From: JBFGCA01 sp041567315
Lineage (GTDB): Bacteria; Acidobacteriota; Thermoanaerobaculia; Multivoradales; JAHEKO01
Reading direction: 5' to 3'
NCBI GenBank assembly: GCA_041567315.1
Contig: JBFGCA010000186.1
Span: 1 to 5,327, forward strand
DNA length: 5,327 nucleotides
Numbering within the stretch: position 1 is the first letter of the stretch; every line of letters begins with the position of its first letter. The position numbers and the translations under genes were made by a program. Below, one piece after another: positions 1 through 5,185 of the stretch. The notes beneath the pieces were generated by a model. It was not told the origin of the DNA and did not search any database. It saw only the letters and a list, made by a program, of their open reading frames with translations.

Positions 1-382
1 CCCCCCACGATTCCGGAGCGGAGCTCGGCCCCTGGCGGGGTTGCCCCGCGGAGGTCGCCCCGACGGCTCCGGCGGGCGGTTCTGCGCTCTCCTTGTCGAG
101 GTAGTACCAGACGATCTCGCCGGGCCGCGCCAGACCCAGGCCGCGCGCCTGGTGCTCCAGGGCGTGGGAGTCGTTCTCCAGCCGCTCGATCCGGTCCTCG
201 AGGACGGCGTTGCGCGCCTCGGCCTGCGCCAGGCGCACGACCAGCTCGTCGCGCCGCTCGCCGGCGTCGGCCAGCTCGCGGTGGCTCTTGAGGGCACCCA
301 CCCCCAGCAACGCCAGCAGGACGAGGAGCGCCAGCCCCAACAACGACGGGCGCCGGCGCGCTCCTGCGCGGACGGCGGGCAT
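1..382 (-). CDS. ftsB: Cell-division protein FtsB (DivIC/septum formation initiator family), 3' end outside the window
   Basis: FtsB is a bitopic inner-membrane protein that joins FtsL and FtsQ in the divisome and helps activate septal peptidoglycan synthesis. The minus-strand frame from the ATG at 382–380 is open for 127 codons and leaves the window without a stop. In order it shows a short basic cytoplasmic N-terminus (residues 1–12, many Arg), one hydrophobic Leu/Ala/Val membrane helix (about 13–31), a charged heptad-like coiled coil (about 32–73), and the family's C-terminal motif at about 79–95, reading GLGLARPGEIVWYYL. The order and motif match FtsB/DivIC well. Family members usually stop soon after this motif, near 100 residues. 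Here a Pro/Ala/Gly/Ser-rich tail continues from about residue 98. The start shares one base with the eno stop (TGATG), and no Shine-Dalgarno is visible, so translation is probably coupled to eno. DivIC is the Gram-positive name for the same fold. Confidence 0.88.
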   Translation of the reverse strand, partial: MPAVRAGARRRPSLLGLALLVLLALLGVGALKSHRELADAGERRDELVVRLAQAEARNAVLEDRIERLENDSHALEHQARGLGLARPGEIVWYYLDKESAEPPAGAVGATSAGQPRQGPSSAPESWG

Positions 383-1677
383 CAGCGCCGCGCCAGCGCC
401 GACCATCCCGGATAGGTGGCGGCGCCCTCCAGCTCCTCCTCGATGCGGAGCAGGCGGTTGTACTTGGCGACCCGGTCGCTGCGGCACGGAGCGCCGGTCT
501 TGATCTGGCCGGCGCGGGTGGCCACCGCCAGGTCGGCGATGGTGGTGTCCTCGGTCTCGCCGGAGCGGTGGCTGATGACGTTGGCCCAGCCATGGCGGCG
601 GGCGAGCTCGACCGCGGCCAGCGTCTCGCTGAGAGTGCCGATCTGGTTGAGCTTGACCAGCAGGGCGTTGGCCAGGCGGTCGCGCACCCCTTCGGCGACC
701 AGCTCCGGATTGGTCACGAACAGGTCGTCGCCCACCAGCTGCGCCCGCTCGCCGAGCGCCGCGGTCAGCCGCTGCCAGCCGGCGCGGTCGTTCTCGGCCA
801 GCCCGTCCTCGATCGAGACCAGCGGGTAGGCGTCGAGCCAGTCGGCGTAGAGCGCGATGAGATCGTCGGCCGACAGCCCCTCGCGCCCTTCGCCGGGCAG
901 GGCGTAGACCGGCGCTCCGCCGCCCTCGCCGCCGGCCAGCTCGCTCGCCGCCACGTCGAGGGCCAGCGCGATCTGCTCGCCCGGCCGGTAGCCTGCCCCC
1001 TCGATCGCCTCCATCAGCAGATCGAGCGCCTCGCGGTTGCTGGCCAGATCGGGGGCGAACCCCCCTTCGTCGCCCACCGCCGTGGTCAGCCCCCGCTTCT
1101 TGAGCACGCCCTTGAGCCGGTGGTAGACCTCGACCGCGGCCTGCAGCGCCTCGGAGAAGCTCTCGAAGCCGCCCGGCACCAGCATGAACTCCTGGACGTC
1201 GACCGAGTTGTCGGCGTGGGCGCCACCGTTGAGCACGTTGAGCAGCGGTACCGGGAGCACCGTGGAGGCCGGCCCCCCCAGGTAGCTGTAGAGCGGCAGC
1301 CCGCAGGCCTCGGCCGCCGCCTTGGCCACCGCCAGCGACACCCCGAGAATGGCATTGGCCCCCAGCCGGCTCTTGGTCGGCGTGCCGTCGAGCGCCACCA
1401 TCGCGCGGTCGATCAGTGCCTGGTCGCGGGCGTCCCCGCCCACCAGCTCGGGCGCCAGCTGGCGCTCGACGTTGGCGGCGGCGGTCTCCACCCCCTTGCC
1501 GCCGTAGCGCTCCCCGCCATCCCGCAGCTCCAGCGCCTCGCGGCTCCCGGTCGAGGCCCCCGACGGCACCGCCGCCCGCCCCATCGCACCCCCCGCCAGC
1601 AGACAGTCCACCTCCAGCGTCGGATTGCCGCGCGAGTCCAGGATCTCGCGGGCCCGGATCTCCTCGATCTCGAACAT
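382..1677 (-). CDS. eno: Enolase (phosphopyruvate hydratase)
   Basis: Enolase interconverts 2-phosphoglycerate and phosphoenolpyruvate in glycolysis and gluconeogenesis. It is a cytoplasmic Mg-dependent enzyme. The 431-residue product has the normal bacterial length and all signature elements: the mobile loop SGASTG (39–44), His154 in GGAHA, the acid Glu204 in GDEGGFAP, metal ligands Asp241, Glu290 (SIEDGL) and Asp317 (GDDLFVTN), catalytic base Lys342 in VKLNQIGT, the HRS triad 370–372 in SHRSGETED, and Lys393 in GQIKTGAP. The C-terminal RSDRVAKYNRLLRIEE block is intact. Residue roles are transferred from the yeast and E. coli enzymes by alignment in my head. A small Gly-rich stretch at 249–254 replaces the usual short loop before the GEGRE segment. 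The ATG is preceded by a good Shine-Dalgarno (GGAGG, complement of 1683–1687, 5-base spacing). It precedes ftsB as in many Gammaproteobacteria, but no pyrG or kdsA lies upstream. Confidence 0.98.
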   Translation of the reverse strand: MFEIEEIRAREILDSRGNPTLEVDCLLAGGAMGRAAVPSGASTGSREALELRDGGERYGGKGVETAAANVERQLAPELVGGDARDQALIDRAMVALDGTPTKSRLGANAILGVSLAVAKAAAEACGLPLYSYLGGPASTVLPVPLLNVLNGGAHADNSVDVQEFMLVPGGFESFSEALQAAVEVYHRLKGVLKKRGLTTAVGDEGGFAPDLASNREALDLLMEAIEGAGYRPGEQIALALDVAASELAGGEGGGAPVYALPGEGREGLSADDLIALYADWLDAYPLVSIEDGLAENDRAGWQRLTAALGERAQLVGDDLFVTNPELVAEGVRDRLANALLVKLNQIGTLSETLAAVELARRHGWANVISHRSGETEDTTIADLAVATRAGQIKTGAPCRSDRVAKYNRLLRIEEELEGAATYPGWSALARR

Positions 1678-1680
1678 GAC

Positions 1681-1687
1681 TCCCTCC
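1681..1687 (-). promoter_or_regulatory. Ribosome binding site of eno
   Basis: On the minus strand GGAGGGA lies just before the eno ATG, with 5 bases between the GGAGG core and the start. It fixes the annotated start, which also gives the canonical enolase N-terminus (residues reading IRAREILDSRGNPT). I could not find a convincing sigma-70 promoter for eno upstream. Confidence 0.75.
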
Positions 1688-1760
1688 CGCCGGCGGCCCC
1701 CGCCCCCGACGCCGACCCCGGAAGCCTACCCCACCGGGCCGCCAACTCCTGCGACGCGTC

Positions 1761-1794
1761 CCGAAACGGGTTTCTTGGGGGCTGCCCCCTTCGG
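1761..1794 (-). promoter_or_regulatory. Nested inverted repeats in the probable eno leader
   Basis: Two adjacent short stems are visible. GAAAC/GTTTC (1763–1767 with 1770–1774) has a 2-base loop. GGGG/CCCC (1777–1780 with 1786–1789) has a 5-base loop. An outer CCGAA/TTCGG pair (1761–1765 with 1790–1794) brackets both. No T-tract follows on either strand, so this is not an intrinsic terminator. It lies 84–117 bases upstream of the eno start and could form structure in its leader RNA. Any regulatory role is inference. Confidence 0.3.
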
Positions 1795-1883
1795 TCGCCT
1801 TCTCGTGTTTCAGCGGTCCGTCGATCTCCGCAAGCGTCCGCGAGTTTTCCAGGTAAGAGTACAAACCCTTCTCCCTATCCCAG

Positions 1884-1901
1884 GGACCGTGCAAGCCGGC
1901 C
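1884..1901 (+). repeat. Imperfect direct repeat, copy 1
   Basis: GGACCGTGCAAGCCGGCC here differs from the copy at 2007–2023 only by one extra C. The two copies are 123 bases apart. A shorter core, CCGTGAAGC, recurs at 2142–2150. The function is unknown, and in DNA this GC-rich part of the match could be chance. Confidence 0.35.
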
Positions 1902-2006
1902 CTCCGTTCCGGCCCCCCGCGTCCGCCCACTCGGCGACCACCGGGCCAGTCCGTATCCGGCTCTGGGCCAGCCCTCGCAGGTCGTCGAGGTAGCGGGTCA
2001 GCCCCC

Positions 2007-2023
2007 GGACCGTGAAGCCGGCC
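2007..2023 (+). repeat. Imperfect direct repeat, copy 2
   Basis: GGACCGTGAAGCCGGCC is the second copy of the motif at 1884–1901, lacking one C. It lies inside the coding-like minus-strand stretch, just downstream, in that reading direction, of its TGA. Confidence 0.35.
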
Positions 2024-2126
2024 GGGGCGGGGTGCGCCCTGTTTCAGTCGAGCGGGGGGCCTGGAGCCGAGCGCGCTGCGCGGAGCCTCGAAGGCCAGAC
2101 CCCGTCCAGCGCGAAGGCGGACAGGA

Positions 2127-2167
2127 GGAGCCGGCCCTCCCCCGTGAAGCTCTTCAGGGCCGGCTCC
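2127..2167. repeat. Perfect 12-base inverted repeat with 17-base spacer
   Basis: The left arm GGAGCCGGCCCT (2127–2138) and right arm AGGGCCGGCTCC (2156–2167) are exact reverse complements, and the spacer includes a small GAAG/CTTC pair. As RNA this would form a strong GC-rich hairpin on either strand. No T-run follows on either side, so it does not look like an intrinsic terminator. It could be a REP-like element, a structured RNA piece or a protein-binding palindrome. It sits inside the coding-like stretch on the minus strand. Confidence 0.55.
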
Positions 2168-2266
2168 GGTCCCAGGCGGGCCCCGCCCCGGCCGGCCCCT
2201 CGCCACTATCCCCACAAGCCGACCCGCTACCGGCCGCACGGCCCCGCCTCCAGCGCGCATCCACGA

Positions 2267-2272
2267 TTGACA
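2267..2272 (+). promoter_or_regulatory. Candidate −35 element of the tRNA-fMet gene
   Basis: A perfect TTGACA ends 29 bases before the first base of the mature tRNA. At the usual spacing the −10 would fall around 2290–2296 (CGAGCCT), which is a poor match to TATAAT, and transcription would then start almost at the mature 5' end. The position is suggestive, but with no recognisable −10 the call is weak. Confidence 0.3.
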
Positions 2273-2301
2273 CGCCCCGCGCCCTTGTGCGAGCCTTGAA
2301 G

Positions 2302-2378
<77 letters not shown>

Positions 2379-2386
2379 GCCACCCC

Positions 2387-2414
2387 CGGGCCGCGTTCGC
2401 GGCCCGTTTCTTTT
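2387..2414 (+). terminator. Intrinsic terminator of the tRNA-fMet transcript
   Basis: CGGGCCGC (2387–2394) pairs perfectly with GCGGCCCG (2399–2406) across the loop GTTC, giving an 8-bp GC stem. The tract TTTCTTTT follows at 2407–2414. It starts 8 bases after the tRNA 3' end, so the tRNA is most likely transcribed alone, separate from yqgE downstream. Confidence 0.85.
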
Positions 2415-2475
2415 CGGGTTTCTCCCTGGATTACGGGCCGGCGCCGGCCCGCTCGGGCCTCTCCCGCGGGATAAG

Positions 2476-3078
2476 ATGACCGGCGTGCAAAAGGTCGGCG
2501 CCGAGCTGGAGACGCCGGTTCTCCTCCTGGCCATGCCCCAGGTGCTGGACCCCTTCTTCCACCGCAGCGTCGTGCTGCTGATCCAGCACTCCGACGAGGG
2601 CAGCCTGGGCTTCATCGTCAACCGCCCCACCGAGATCCCGCTGACCGAGATCCTCACCGGGATGGAGATCGCCTGGCAGGGGGACAGCTCGGCTACCGCC
2701 TTCTTCGGCGGCCCCGTGCAGTCGCAGCTCGGCACCGTCATGTTCGGCCCCGGCGAGGTCGAGCTGGAGGCGGCCCAGGACTCGACCGCCGAGGTGGTGC
2801 CCGGGATCCGCATCAGCCAGCACCTGGGCGACCTGGGCCGCCTCGCCAGCCGGCCGCCCGAGAGCTTCCGGCTCTTCCTGGGCTATGCCGGGTGGGGCGC
2901 CGGGCAGCTGATCGAGGAGATCGTCCGCAACGACTGGCTGATGGCCCCAGCCCGCCGCGAGCTGCTGTTCTGCGACCAGCCGGAGAGCGCCTGGGAGACG
3001 GCGCTCGCCTCGGTCGGCGTCGACCCGGCGACCCTGCCCTCGTGGACCGCCGGCGGCGCCGACAACGGCGCTAACTGA
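2476..3078 (+). CDS. yqgE: YqgE/AlgH family protein (UPF0301, DUF179)
   Basis: The 200-residue product has the family's usual length (about 185–200) and covers its one domain from end to end. Visible signature blocks are LLLAMPQVLDPFFHRSVVLL (residues 17–36), GSLGFIVNRP (42–51), FFGGPVQ (76–82), and GYAGWGAGQLIEEI (136–149) followed by NDWLMAPA (152–159). The family is widespread in Gram-negative bacteria, and its biochemical role is not established. The name AlgH comes from an early link to alginate regulation in Pseudomonas. No signal peptide or membrane helix is seen, so it should be cytoplasmic. The ATG at 2476 has only a weak, close GGGAT in front, and a GTG three codons later is an alternative that would not touch the domain. 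It is the first gene after the tRNA terminator, so a promoter should lie within 2415–2475, though I cannot identify one. Confidence 0.93.
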   Translation: MTGVQKVGAELETPVLLLAMPQVLDPFFHRSVVLLIQHSDEGSLGFIVNRPTEIPLTEILTGMEIAWQGDSSATAFFGGPVQSQLGTVMFGPGEVELEAAQDSTAEVVPGIRISQHLGDLGRLASRPPESFRLFLGYAGWGAGQLIEEIVRNDWLMAPARRELLFCDQPESAWETALASVGVDPATLPSWTAGGADNGAN

Positions 3079-3118
3079 GCCTCGAGTCCGAGAGACTCCG
3101 CTTTCCAGACCACGCTTC

Positions 3119-3460
3119 ATGCGCGCCCTCGCCCAGATCCTCCTCAACGGCATCGGCATCGTGATCGCGGCCGAGCTGGTGCCGGGGATCGCCTACCAGG
3201 GGGGACTGCTCTATCTGCTGCTGACCGGATTGGTGATCGGCCTCATCAACCTGCTGGTCAAGCCGCTGGCGGTGCTGCTGTCGCTGCCCCTGCTGGTGCT
3301 CACCCTGGGGCTCTTCTTCCTGGTCATCAACGGGCTGATGCTGGCCCTGGCCGCGCTGCTGCTGGACGGCCTCACCATCGCCGGCTTCGTCCCGGCGCTC
3401 CTGGGCGGTCTGGTCCTGGCGCTCTTCAACTGGCTGGTGCGCGCCTTCGCGGGGCACTGA
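3119..3460 (+). CDS. Small membrane protein, phage holin family IV-like (PF04020)
   Basis: The 113-residue product is almost entirely hydrophobic, with about four membrane helices (approximately 5–25, 28–47, 51–80 and 87–107) separated by short turns. The pattern LVPGI (20–24), GLINLLVKPL (41–50), LPLLVLTLGLFFLVINGLML (56–75) and AGFVPALLGGLVLALFNWLV (88–107) matches the conserved layout of the PF04020 family, called 'phage holin family' in many databases. In chromosomes it is usually a housekeeping-type integral membrane protein of unknown function, and nothing phage-like surrounds this copy. The start ATG lies 40 bases after yqgE. No Shine-Dalgarno is visible, and a small GAGTC/GACTC hairpin (3084–3098) sits in the gap. 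Its TGA shares one base with the nth ATG (TGATG), which implies coupled translation. Confidence 0.85.
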   Translation: MRALAQILLNGIGIVIAAELVPGIAYQGGLLYLLLTGLVIGLINLLVKPLAVLLSLPLLVLTLGLFFLVINGLMLALAALLLDGLTIAGFVPALLGGLVLALFNWLVRAFAGH

Positions 3461-4143
3461 TGGCCCGCCGGCGGCGCTTCACGGCGGCCCAGGCGCGCCG
3501 CGAGTCGGCGCCCGCGCGGCGGCGGCGCACCGCCGAGCTGGTGGCGCGGCTCAAGGAGGAGTACCCGGACAGCCGCTGCGCCCTCCACTTCGAGAACCCC
3601 CTGCAGCTGCTGGTGGCCACCATCCTCTCCGCCCAGTGCACCGACAAGCGGGTCAACATGGTGACCCCGGCGCTCTTCGCCCGCTGCCCGACCGCCGCCG
3701 ACTACGCCGCGATCGACAGCGCCGAGCTCGAGGAGCTGATCCGCACCACCGGCTTCTTCCGCAACAAGGCGCGCTCGCTCAAGGGTCTGGGGCAGGCGCT
3801 CGAGGACGAGCACGGCGGGAAGGTGCCGGCGCGGATGGCGGCGCTCGTCAAGCTCCCCGGGGTCGGCCGCAAGACCGCCAACGTGGTGCTCGGCAACGCC
3901 TTCGGCAGGGACGAGGGAATCGTCGTCGACACCCACGTCTCGCGGCTCTCCCAGCGTCTCGCCCTGACCGCGGAGAACACCCCCGAGAAGATCGAGCGCG
4001 ACCTGACGGAGCTGGTGCCGCGCGGCGACTGGACCCTGTGGGCACACCTGCTGATCGACCACGGGCGGCGGGTCTGCAAGGCCCGCAAGCCCGACTGCCC
4101 CAACTGCGTGCTGGCCGACCTGTGCCCCTCGGCGGAGCTGTGA
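3460..4143 (+). CDS. nth: Endonuclease III (DNA glycosylase/AP lyase)
   Basis: Endonuclease III removes oxidised pyrimidines from DNA and nicks the resulting abasic site in base-excision repair. The 227-residue product has the helix-hairpin-helix LPGVGRKTA (132–140) with catalytic Lys138, Asp157 in VVDTHV, and the four-cysteine iron–sulfur loop C206-X6-C213-X2-C216-X5-C222. Spacing and residues match E. coli Nth (Lys120, Asp138, Cys187–203), and the N-terminal half carries the typical LLVATILSAQCTD block (50–62). It is about 16 residues longer than E. coli Nth because of an Arg-rich N-terminus (residues 1–25). A later GTG at codon 28 is conceivable, but the one-base overlap with the preceding stop favours the ATG. 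MutY and other family members are less likely because of the short length and the close match to Nth. It appears to be co-transcribed with the membrane-protein gene before it. Confidence 0.97.
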   Translation: MARRRRFTAAQARRESAPARRRRTAELVARLKEEYPDSRCALHFENPLQLLVATILSAQCTDKRVNMVTPALFARCPTAADYAAIDSAELEELIRTTGFFRNKARSLKGLGQALEDEHGGKVPARMAALVKLPGVGRKTANVVLGNAFGRDEGIVVDTHVSRLSQRLALTAENTPEKIERDLTELVPRGDWTLWAHLLIDHGRRVCKARKPDCPNCVLADLCPSAEL

Positions 4144-4183
4144 CCGGCGGCGCCCCACGGCATCCATGCTGCTGCCGCCGACC

Positions 4184-4189
4184 GGAGGG
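4184..4189 (+). promoter_or_regulatory. Ribosome binding site that decides the dehydrogenase start
   Basis: GGAGGG lies 6 bases before the GTG at 4196. The in-frame ATG at 4166, ten codons earlier, has no comparable site. The shorter start places the first beta strand and the TGxxxGIG loop at the usual distance from the N-terminus. Confidence 0.65.
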
Positions 4190-4195
4190 CTGGCG

Positions 4196-4954
4196 GTGAG
4201 CGAGCGGCGGATCGCGCTGGTAACCGGCGCCAGCGCCGGCATCGGCGCCGCCACCGCCAGCGCCCTGGTCGAGGCCGGCTTCGCGGTGGTGCTGGCGGCC
4301 CGCCGGCTGGAACGGCTCCGCGAGGTGGCGGCCCCGCTGGGCGACGCGGCCCGCGTCGAGCGCCTCGACGTCACCGACCCGGCCGCCGTCGACGCCCTGG
4401 CGGCCCGGCTCCCGGTCCTCCACCTGCTGGTCAACAACGCCGGCGGCGCCCTCGGCCTCGATCCGGTCGAGCAGGTGCCCGAGGAGCGCTGGCGCACGAT
4501 GTGGGAGGTCAACTTCCTGGCGGTGGCGCGGATGACCCGCCGACTGCTGCCGGCCCTCCTCGCCTCGGGCGACGGCCACGTCGTCAACGTCGGCTCGATC
4601 GCCGGCTTCGAGACCTACCGCGGCGGCGCCGGCTACACCGGCGCCAAGCACGCCGCCCGGGCGCTGACCCGGACGCTCAGGCTGGAGCTGCTCGGCCGCC
4701 CGGTACGGGTGACCGAGATCTGCCCCGGCCTGGTCGAGACCGAGTTCTCGCTGGTCCGTTTCGACGGCGACGCCGAGCGCGCGCGCGCGGTCTACGAGCG
4801 GATGACCCCGCTCACCAGCGCCGACGTCGCCGACTGCATCGTCTGGGCCGCGACCCGCCCGGCGCACGTGAACGTCGACGAGATCGTCGTCCGCCCGCGC
4901 GACCAGGCCACCGCCACCGAGATCCACCGCCGACCGCCAACCGAGCCCAAGTAA
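4196..4954 (+). CDS. Short-chain dehydrogenase/reductase, YdfG-like
   Basis: This is a classical SDR oxidoreductase with a Rossmann fold, cytoplasmic and probably NADP-dependent. From the GTG start the protein has 252 residues, near the family norm of about 250. It shows the cofactor loop TGASAGIG (10–17), Arg36–Arg37 after the second beta strand (typical of NADPH preference), Asp58 in LDVTD, NNAG (80–83), and the catalytic tetrad Asn106, Ser134, Tyr147 and Lys151 (YTGAK). The later segments PGLVETEFSLVRFDGD (177–192) and RPAHVNVDEIVVRP (221–234) resemble E. coli YdfG, which oxidises serine and 3-hydroxy acids and reduces malonic semialdehyde. The exact substrate here is inference. The gap after nth is 52 bases to this start. 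An upstream ATG at 4166 would add ten residues. Its TAA stop is part of the ribosome binding site of the next gene, so the two are probably translated from one mRNA. Confidence 0.93.
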   Translation: MSERRIALVTGASAGIGAATASALVEAGFAVVLAARRLERLREVAAPLGDAARVERLDVTDPAAVDALAARLPVLHLLVNNAGGALGLDPVEQVPEERWRTMWEVNFLAVARMTRRLLPALLASGDGHVVNVGSIAGFETYRGGAGYTGAKHAARALTRTLRLELLGRPVRVTEICPGLVETEFSLVRFDGDAERARAVYERMTPLTSADVADCIVWAATRPAHVNVDEIVVRPRDQATATEIHRRPPTEPK

Positions 4955-4958
4955 AGGA
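4953..4958 (+). promoter_or_regulatory. Ribosome binding site of the 72-residue protein gene
   Basis: AAAGGA overlaps the TAA stop of the dehydrogenase gene and lies 8 bases before the ATG at 4967. It supports the small downstream ORF as a real, translated gene in the same operon. Confidence 0.6.
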
Positions 4959-4966
4959 TTCGAGCC

Positions 4967-5185
4967 ATGGACGCCAACCGTTTCCACCAGGCCCACGAGC
5001 GTCTCCAGGCGCTCGACGAGCGGATGACCTACCGGGTCCGCCCGCGGCCGCACTCGAGCCACTACACCCTCGAGCAGCTCGAGGAGCGCTACCGCGACCT
5101 CGCCGAGTACACCCTCACCCTCAAGGAGATCCTCGGCGAGCTCTTCGAGGCCATCGCCGGGAGGCCGGCGAGCCCGGACGGCTGA
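4967..5185 (+). CDS. Small helical protein of unknown function (72 residues)
   Basis: I do not recognise a family. The protein is short, soluble and strongly charged, with no membrane segment and no cysteine. A first amphipathic stretch (about 3–20, FHQAHERLQALDERMTY) is followed by a basic Arg/Pro/His/Ser turn (23–32) and a second, longer predicted helix (about 34–66) rich in Leu, Glu and Tyr, ending in a Pro-containing tail. This reads as a helical hairpin or a small oligomerising protein. Reality is supported by a proper ribosome binding site overlapping the previous stop, 12 bases of spacing, a conventional ATG, and amino-acid use unlike the Arg/Pro/Ala-rich shadow frames. It is the last gene seen in the probable nth–SDR unit, so a role linked to the dehydrogenase is possible but unproven. 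Confidence 0.72.
   Translation: MDANRFHQAHERLQALDERMTYRVRPRPHSSHYTLEQLEERYRDLAEYTLTLKEILGELFEAIAGRPASPDG

Larger units (their letters stand above)
1906..2205 (-). pseudogene. Possible decayed or interrupted small gene (coding-like composition, in-frame TGA)
   Basis: Read on the minus strand in one frame, this stretch has no start that I trust and one stop (TGA, complement of 2044–2046). It still shows the codon-position bias of a real gene. In the 41 codons before the TGA I count G or C at 31 first, 26 second and 37 third positions. In the 46 codons after it I count 35, 28 and 43. The translation contains ordinary-looking segments such as SFTGEGRLLLSAFALDGVW and GLTRYLDDLRGLAQSRIR. The bias fades below about 1900. 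I recognise no family. It could be a degraded gene, a gene with a sequencing error, or chance in very GC-rich DNA. The upstream limit is an in-frame TAG (complement of 2206–2208). Confidence 0.2.
1678..2301. other. 624-base stretch between eno and tRNA-fMet without an intact gene
   Basis: This is the only long gap in the window. The part next to eno (1678–about 1835) is probably its 5' leader and contains small hairpins around 1761–1794. A locally AT-richer patch at about 1834–1882 stands out from the GC-rich surroundings and would be a reasonable place for a promoter, but no clear −35/−10 pair is visible on either strand. From about 1884 to 2170 there are repeated motifs and a broken coding-like stretch, listed separately. 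The GTG-started plus-strand frame at 2012–2299 reads as Arg/Pro/Ala-rich low-complexity protein without a ribosome binding site, and I do not accept it as a gene. Confidence 0.6.

Noticed and set aside
1834..1893. Sigma-70 or sigma-54 promoter for eno in the AT-richer patch
   Set aside because: Candidate boxes such as TTGCAC and TACTCT on the minus strand have the wrong spacing and match only about half the consensus. No TGGCAC/TTGC pair with σ54 spacing was found.
2012..2299. GTG-started 95-residue plus-strand frame in the gene-less stretch
   Set aside because: There is no ribosome binding site, the composition is Arg/Pro/Ala-rich, and in the part I counted (up to about 2170) second-position GC exceeds first-position GC, the reverse of real genes.
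3119..3460. Prophage or lysis cassette suggested by the 'holin' family name
   Set aside because: No endolysin, integrase or other phage gene is nearby. PF04020 proteins are common chromosomal membrane proteins.
3211..5062. Long minus-strand frames (458 and 404 residues) opposite nth and the dehydrogenase
   Set aside because: They mirror well-identified plus-strand genes, overlap each other in different frames, and show no domain.
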